From assembly GCA_022376515.1 (NCBI GenBank), contig WTXI01000009.1, positions 744,001 to 808,000 on the forward strand: a stretch of DNA of 64,000 bases, in the 5' to 3' direction. Below are positions 57,452 through 64,000 of this stretch, piece after piece; within the stretch, counting starts at the first letter, position 1; each line of letters begins with the position of its first letter. The translations under genes and the position numbers were made by a program. The DNA is from Lactifluus volemus (Eukaryota; Basidiomycota; Agaricomycetes; Russulales; Russulaceae). The notes under the pieces are model-generated. The model made no database searches and was not told the origin of the DNA. It saw only the letters and a list, made by a program, of their open reading frames with translations.

Positions 57452-60400
57452 TTAGGATATATCGGAAACATATACTGTAGCCCAATTTGATCCATGTGCG
57501 AAGTTCGAGAGATCAAGCTGGGTTTCGTGTTCGTCTGCGATCCAAACAGTGCTATAACCATGAAGACACTGCCTATGAAGATCAGGAATCCATAAAAGAA
57601 GTTCTTTCTCTCCCCCCGGGCCTAATATCCAACCATCATTATTCATGAGGGATTGTTCCATAAAATGCAGCCCATCTGATGCAGTGTAACCAGTAGATTG
57701 GCCTGCTACGACCTGTCCTTGTGTCACATCCCACACGCGAATCGTGCAATCGAACGAAGACGATGCAATAAGCTGTCCATCTGGTGAGAATGCAACAGAG
57801 TTGACCTCATCAGTGTGTCCAGTAAATGGGCCAGCTACGACTTGTCCTGTTGCCACATCCCACATGCGAACTGTGCGATCATCCGAGGCCGATGCGATAC
57901 GCTGTCCGTCAGGCGAGAATGCAACAGATTTGACCGATAAGCTGTGTCCGGTAAATGGACCCGCTATGACATGTCCTGTTGCCGCATCCCATATGCGAAT
58001 CGTGCGATCCTCTGAGGCCGAGGCGATACGCTGTCCGTCCGGTGAGAATGCAATAGAATTGACCGAACCGGTGTGTCCAGTATATGGGCCTGCTATGACC
58101 TGTCCTGTTGCGGCATCCCACACACGAATTGTGCGATCTTTCGAGGCCGATGCGATATGCTTTCCGTCTGGTGAGAATGCAACTGAATTGACCAAAGAGG
58201 TGTGTCCAGTAAATGGGCCTGCTACAACCTGTCCTGTTGCGGCATCCCACACTCGAATCGTGCAATCTCCCGAGGGCGATGCGATACACTGTCCGTCCGG
58301 GGAGAATGCAATGGAATTGAACCAGGAGATGTGTCCAGTAAACGGGCCTGCTGTGATCTGTCCTGTTTCTGAATCCCACACTCGAATTGTGCGATCTCCT
58401 GAGGCCGATGCGATACGCCGTCCATCCGGTGAGAAAGCAACAGAATCGACCCAGGAGGTGTGTCCAGTAAACGGGCCCACTACAACATGTCCCGTTGCCG
58501 CATCCCACACGCGAATCGAGTGATCGAACGAGGCCGATGCGATACGCCGTCCATCCGGTGAGAATGCGACAGAATGGACTGAAGATGTGTGTCCAGTAAA
58601 TGGGCCTACTACGACCTGTCTCATTGTCACATCCCACACGCGAATCGTGCTATCTGCCGAGCCCGATGCGAGACGCTGTCCGTCTGGTGAGAATGCAATA
58701 GAATAGATCCATTCGGTGTGTCCAGTAAATGGGCCCGCTACGACCTGTTCTGTTGCCACATCCCACACGCGAATTGTGAGATCTCCTGAGGCCGATGCGA
58801 TACGCTGTCCGTCTGGCGAGAATGCAACAGAATTGACTGATTCGGTGTGTCCAGTAAATGGGCCCGCTACAACATGTCCTGTTGCCGCATCCCACACGCG
58901 AATCGTGCGATCAAATGAGGCCGATGCGATACGCTGTCCGTCTGGCGAGAATACAACAGCATTGACCAAAGAGGTGTGTCCAGTAAATGGGCCCGCTGTG
59001 ATCTGTCCTGTTGCCGCATCCCACATGCGAATCGTGCAATCGAACGAGGCCGATGCGATATGCCGTCCGTCCGGTGAGAATGCGACAGAACGGATTGAAG
59101 ATGTGTGTCCAGTAAATGGGCCCGCTATGGCCTGTCCTGTTGCCGCATCCCACACGCGAATCGTGCAATCTTGCGAGGCCGATGCGATACGCTGTCCGTC
59201 CGGCGAGAATGAAACGGAAGAGATCGATTTGGTGTGTCCAGTAAATGGGCCCGCTACGACCTGTCCTGTTGCCGCATCCCACACGCGAATCGTGCTATCT
59301 ACCGAGCCCGATGCGATACGCTGTCCGTCTGGCGAGAATGCGGAGGTGTGTCCGGTAAACGGGCCCGCCACGACCTCTCCTGTTACCGCATCCCACAGGC
59401 GAACCGTGTGATCTCCCGAGGCCGATGCAATACGCTGTCCGTCTGGTGAGAATGCAACAGAGTTGATGCAGTGGTCATGTGCGTTGATCGTCATTTCTAG
59501 TGCCGGCCAATGAGACAACCGCCCGCGTTTGAGGGTTAATGTGTGAGTAAATCGGCGAAGGTATTGATTAAAGACACGGGAAGAGCTTGGGAGGAAAGGG
59601 AGCGCAGAGATATAGATATGTGGAGCACTCCTTGCCACCGCCATTCCGAAGTACCGCACAAATCTGGATGCGTCATTCACCAATCCCAACAAATTCTTTA
59701 CCCCCCTCTGCGAATCCTATTTCAATTTTTTACTCAAAGTCACTATATGTCCGATCGAATCATTGGATACACCTACCTCCCGCTGCAACCATAGCAGCAG
59801 AGATGACAATGCTGGTAAGGCAATACCCACACTGTTCTTCACGCTAAGAACTTCCAGCCAAAAGAGAAACTTGTCCTCGAACAGGAATCGAAGCTTTGTG
59901 AACAGACCGTGCTCGAAAGTGAGACTTTCTAAATGCTTGTCCCAGAAAACGCAGGAATAAGATAGAGCAGGTGGAATGTATTTGAGGATTCGAGATTCAA
60001 CATCTGGAACATCGCTATTGGCAAGATATGACGTCTCCAGTTCGCAAATGTTGAATTTAAGTTTATCGAGCATTAAGCCAAGGCAAGCATGTGCCAATTG
60101 ATGGTGGGCATCGTCGAGGTCGACATAAAACACATCGCTCTCCTTGTTCATCAGAAAGTCGTAGAATGAGGTGTGGAGAGGAATAATCGGCTGCGTTCGG
60201 TTAGACGAAGTCACGTTGCTCAGCAGCGAGCTGAGATAAGAGAGACTTTCAAGAACAAGATCGGAATCGTCGGGGTCATCTTTGGACGCGTAGCGTCGCA
60301 GAGTGATCAGGGAATTGATGGAGAAGGGCTGGACTGCAGCAAGAAGTTGTCCCATCACGGATCGGAATATACCCTGTGCTTCAGGCGATTTGAAGTACTC

Positions 60401-62128
60401 CTTGAGGACTTCTTTATATACATTGTCCAACAGTCCTTGTCCGGTTTGACCTCGAGCGTGTCCTAACAGGCGCTCTACGCGCTGTATCCTGCTAAGGCCA
60501 AGACTGGCAGAGCTATTCATGAACCCGCATGCAACGGCTGCCCATTGAAAGACGCCCTCTGCCGCCTCTGTCAGTTTGACGCCATGGGCTTCGAAGACGG
60601 CTGGAGGCAGCTCGCTTCGAAGATACACGCCGATATCTTGCTCCGTCTTCGCTAGTTGAGCATCATTTATGTAGAGGGTGCGGACAGACGATGTGTTGGC
60701 GAACGCAGGTTCAATGCCATTTTCGGGCCTCGAGGTTATGAGAATACGAAAGTTTGACGGCAATTTGAAGAGGTGACAAGCAAGAAAGGTGTGCAATCCT
60801 TTTTTGTCGATCGAATCTCCACTCTCGTCCAACGCATCGATGACGATAAGGATTGGATCGTCAAGTTTCAAGTTCTCGAACGGCTCAAGGAGAAGCCGTT
60901 CAAAAAGTGTACGATAATCTTGGGTGTTGCGAAGAGATAAATTTTCCTTAATGGCCTTCCCGAGGGCGAGCTTGAATGAAGGATTGTGATTGGAGAGATC
61001 GCAAGCAACTGTCGTGAAGAGCTGGTATGCCTTTCCTTTGGACCCTTCCCCTCGCCGAAAAGCAAAGTAAGAGCCGAGATACGACTTCTCGAATACACGT
61101 GCGACTTCATGTGCAATCGAAGACTTTCCAGTGCCTGCCTGGCCGAGGATGACGATGGTACGTTCAGATGTGGGATTTTCGACCCACTTGAAGATGTAGT
61201 CGAGAAAATCTTGGCGTGTGCCTTCGAGACAGCGCTTCTCATCGCCGAATGGCCAGCCTCCCGCATAAGGCAATCCTCTGATGATTGCACCACATTCTGC
61301 GTGCTCCTTGTCAGATCGACGATCCGACTCTCTTGTAACTATCAGAACTACCCACCTTCTACTTCTTGGTTTGACAAGTCCAATCGGTTGCACTGTTGAG
61401 TGAGTTGTGGCAGGAGAACGAAAAAATTCAGGTTGGCCTGCAAAAATGTTTTGAGTGAGCGGAAGGGATAATAGTATTTCCAACAGACCTGGTATACTTG
61501 AAGAATCATCGACAATTTTGTATCATACTGCTTGACCTTCTTCAACAAATCGTTACGAAGAAGGAGAATCTTGATTCCTTTCACTTCAGCGCATTCTTTC
61601 AGCGCGGCGTCGATCCCATGCAAGTCGCTTGATTTGGATTAGACCATGACATATTCAGTAAGAGGAAAAGAAACCTCTGAAAGGACCCGAAGATAGAGAG
61701 CAGGTCGGATGGCAGTTCTTCTATTTTCAAACCACGGTTTCGGCACATATTACCGACATTGACAACGACACTCCCAACTTTCGATAGTTTCTCCATCACC
61801 AGTTTCCACTCTGCCTTGCACTGCTTGACCTCCTTATATGCAATCATCAACACAGAAGACGTTAAAGGTCAGATGGGGCACTCACATCCCGCATTTTGAG
61901 AGCCTGAAGAATAAGGCCAGCGGCTGGAGAAATATAGGGTATCGTTTTAGCCAATGAACTGAGCTCCTTCAAAGCTGAAAGGGTTGGATCCATCGCGCTA
62001 ATCACAAGGTCAGTCCCTCCAGCTATCGGCTCCGATGGAGCAGGATTGACGGGATTAGCGGCTTGACAAGGCACTCGTGAGCGATCGGAACGACACATTA
62101 AAATAGTACACACAGATAGGGTGATCAT
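57452..62128 (-). CDS. NLR: MLKL-like helical domain, NACHT, fourteen WD40 repeats (1466 aa)
   Basis: Complement(join(57452..59716, 59777..61306, 61363..61437, 61498..61627, 61675..61832, 61886..62128)), all phases consistent, no frameshift. The helical N-terminus, about residues 46-200 (LKELSSLAKTIPYISPAAGLILQAL, then helices ending near VKQYDTKLSMILQ), matches the MLKL_NTD-like four-helix domains of basidiomycete NLRs, which are linked to regulated cell death. The NACHT part has Walker A GQAGTGKSS at about 257, Walker B LIVIDALDES at about 355, and ILITSRPE. Fourteen 43-residue WD repeats (about 785-1390) follow, each with SPDGQRIASAS.D.TIRVWDAATGQV. The second repeat lacks its first strand. 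STAND proteins of this type oligomerise on ligand binding, as in HET-D/HET-E heterokaryon incompatibility. The start could be Met 46 (61993). Confidence 0.92.
57690..59490. repeat. Array of fourteen 129-bp WD40-coding repeats
   Basis: Direct repeats of 129 bp whose nucleotide sequence is highly conserved from unit to unit (for example GATGCGATACGCTGTCCGTC on the plus strand recurs in most). One unit near 59330-59345 is shortened by about 18 bp. Confidence 0.95.
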
Positions 62129-63063
62129 TGCTGGAGTCAGGATTACAGGTGTTTGGAACCCGTTTCCTCCAAATGGGCGACATATTTCAACTTGGTTTTG
62201 AAGATGATGACGGGACGAGCGAGCAAGTGGGAACGTGGCGCCTGGGCTTTTTTTTTCTAGTACAGTACCTTGCCCTGCCCTCGGCGTCAGGCCCGATTAG
62301 TCAGCGCGCACTGCAGTGCCTAGATATATTCTTCCCTTGAGTAGCTGAAATGCGAATGAAAGTCGATGTGAATATACCGATAAAGAGTCACGAATAGACG
62401 TCTGCGGGTGGAACGACTGCGAAATGGAGGAGAGGTACAGTAAAACAGGGTTTTTTCTAAGGGAAGATACAAGTACGAAATGAACTCCACGCACGTTCTT
62501 ACCGACGGTCTAACCCTCCGCGTCGGTAGCGTCAACGTAACTTACGTCTTGGACACGCTATCCGTAAACTCCTTGAACACGCCACTGACAAATTGGCCAG
62601 CTGCGCCGTGTCGATCCGATTATCGTCGCATAACTCGACCACCACGCCGCTGCGGCGAACTGCGGCTGCCCCTCTGCCGCCGTCGAGCACGGCGAGAGCA
62701 TGTACCGGTCCCATTTCGAGGACAAAATGTTGGAAGTGAATGTGGGGGCCGCGTATGCTGTGTGGACGCGCGTTGAACTGTCCATAGACGCATACAGTAA
62801 ATTGAAATCAGTCCATCAGTCGGATGCGGAAGTGAAGCGAGGCGAGACGGGCGTCAAAAGCGTAGCCTACAACCACAGCAGTAGCAACTGCGGAAAAGGC
62901 ATGCAGATGCAGACGCCACAGAGTTTGCTCTGCACCATCGGTGAGGTATCTGGTGTGTCTGAGACATGGACGCAGACATCAAGCGGCCGCAAGGGGGTGA
63001 CTCGAAGAGGAATTCCGAGGTGCTACAGTACTATAACAGTAATATGAGATTGGACAAGACTAA
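62129..63063. other. Upstream region of the NLR, then segmental duplication copy 2
   Basis: 62129-62346 is unique and should hold the NLR promoter. 62347-63063 duplicates 53313-54021. No supported gene. Confidence 0.5.
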
Positions 63064-64000
63064 TCAATTATCCTCTGTCCCGCTACTGTCGCTGACACTC
63101 CTGACACTGTTTATGCCACTGATGCTCTCCTCCTTCATAGGACGTGGTGACTCGGACTCATCGCGCGACTCACACTTGTTGCGCGACTCGGATCTCACGC
63201 TGTCCTCCCTTTGCTTCCTTTCTCTCCTGAGAGCCTTTGCCCTCCTTATCGCCTTATCCCTTTCTCGTTCCTCAGCCTCTTTTTCCCGGCGCCTCTCGCG
63301 CACGACTAGCGCACGGGTCTCGCAGATGCCGGGGCTGCACATCGACCCCCCGTGCTCGGGGCAATCCCACCTTTCCTCTTCCTTACCCACTATCCTGACT
63401 CTCTTCGGGTCCTCTCGCGGTGTATCATGCCCATCCCACAGATTCTCATATATCTCGGGCTCAGTTTGAGTCTGGCTCGAGGGCATGTCGTCATGGGCAC
63501 CGCACGAAATGATGGTGCTCCGACTTGGCGAATCGTCGAACAGGTCATCCATAGCTACCGCTATCGATTCTTTCGGACTATCTTCTTCATAATATCCAAA
63601 CTTTTTGTCGAGGGCCCTTAGCCCACAGCGTGGCGGGGACCGTGACTGGGACTTGTGGTTGCCGGAACCAAGAACGTTGGTAGGGACACGAGTGGGGAGT
63701 ATATCGCCAATGTCGGTGCTCTGATACCCGCTGCTCGCGTGCGTTGGCGCGGCCGAGGACATAGATGTGGTGGAAAGGCGTCTCCCTGGAGAACCATGAT
63801 CTACAGCTGATAAGATTGCAGAAAAAGGAAACGTACATTGGCTGGCGCGAATGGCTGTAGCCGAGGCGGACGCGCGAGAAGTCGTAGAAGGTGGCGGTGG
63901 CGGCGACAGAGCGTTTCTGGATCCAGAACAGGAAAAGTCGCTCTGAGAAACGATTTGCCTATTGTCCCTGGATGAAGACGCAGCATTGTTATTCCTAGCT
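62347..64000. repeat. Segmental duplicate of 53313-55010
   Basis: At least 1.65 kb of near-identical DNA in the same orientation, covering the 3' two exons of protein B/C and their downstream flank. The unique NLR locus and the 56-57 kb block lie between the copies. Confidence 0.85.
63064..64000 (-). CDS. Unnamed MCSPGIC-motif protein C, partial (runs off the window)
   Basis: Complement(join(63064..63785, 63837..>64000)). Very close copy of gene B's last two exons, with the same 3' end and CPEHGGSMCSPGICETRA motif. It differs by short in-frame deletions in the acidic region and in the Arg/Glu helix. The intron (63786-63836) is 51 nt. The 5' exons lie beyond the window. It is part of a duplicated block that starts at 62347. 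Confidence 0.75.
   Translation of the reverse strand, partial: ARNNNAASSSRDNRQIVSQSDFSCSGSRNALSPPPPPSTTSRASASATAIRASQCTFPFSAILSAVDHGSPGRRLSTTSMSSAAPTHASSGYQSTDIGDILPTRVPTNVLGSGNHKSQSRSPPRCGLRALDKKFGYYEEDSPKESIAVAMDDLFDDSPSRSTIISCGAHDDMPSSQTQTEPEIYENLWDGHDTPREDPKRVRIVGKEEERWDCPEHGGSMCSPGICETRALVVRERRREKEAEERERDKAIRRAKALRRERKQREDSVRSESRNKCESRDESESPRPMKEESISGINSVRSVSDSSGTEDN

Noticed and set aside
57744..59411. Long open frames on the plus strand (259 and 231 codons)
   Set aside because: They are antisense shadows of the WD40 repeat array. Their repeating VCPVNGPATTCPVA pattern is only the complement of the WD repeat.

Overview
The window looks like nuclear DNA of a filamentous basidiomycete. 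Almost every recognisable gene is cut by 47-68 nt GT-AG introns. The gene set includes class I hydrophobins with long low-complexity N-termini, F-box and double-BTB families, and a NACHT-WD40 NLR with an MLKL-like N-terminal helical domain. This fits an Agaricomycete, and a Rhizoctonia/Ceratobasidium-type (Cantharellales) fungus is my best guess. The species is inference from gene content, not proven.

Layout. 1-2.7 kb: a broken, half-inverted copy of a gene whose fuller copy lies at 11.7-14.3 kb. 3.0-4.8 kb: an F-box protein (+). 5.2-8.1 kb: a 957-residue membrane-anchored, otherwise disordered protein (-). 8.1-10.7 kb: AT-richer, gene-free DNA with large hairpins. 10.7-14.3 kb: a truncated copy of the 5' end of the 957-residue gene, then the helical-protein gene (+). 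14.5-21.3 kb: a tandem array of three long-N-terminus hydrophobin genes (-) sharing promoter motifs. 22.3-35.2 kb: a conserved housekeeping block with an Nrd1/Msa2-like four-RRM protein (-), a 17-exon secreted metallophosphatase (-), eIF3b (+), an unidentified membrane-protein locus (-), an F-box protein (-) and the SNARE Bos1 (+). 35.3-37.9 kb: an unnamed six-exon gene with a C-x2-HG-x-MCSPGIC motif (-), with paralogues at 54.0-55.8 kb and 63.06-64 kb. 39.3-47.9 kb: three tandem double-BTB genes (-). 49.4-49.8 kb: a small cysteine-rich secreted protein (-). 50.2-51.1 kb: an 854-bp fold-back element with near-perfect 168-bp terminal inverted repeats, TA target duplication and a tRNA-like interior. 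51.5-53.3 kb: a poorly resolved low-complexity gene. 57.4-62.1 kb: an intact seven-exon NLR with fourteen WD40 repeats. Segmental duplications (48.0-49.2 with 56.1-57.2 kb; 53.3-55.0 with 62.3-64.0 kb) surround the NLR.

Two themes recur. First, many genes with intact splice sites carry one-base indels, nearly all deletions (five in eIF3b, one in bos1, one in hydrophobin 1, several in the BTB genes). The 17-exon phosphatase and the NLR have none. This is either residual assembly error or real decay of one allele. Second, GC-AG introns are unusually common: nrd1-like, eIF3b, and a 3'-terminal intron conserved in all three BTB genes. Exon coordinates were worked out by hand from splice consensus, phase and family similarity.
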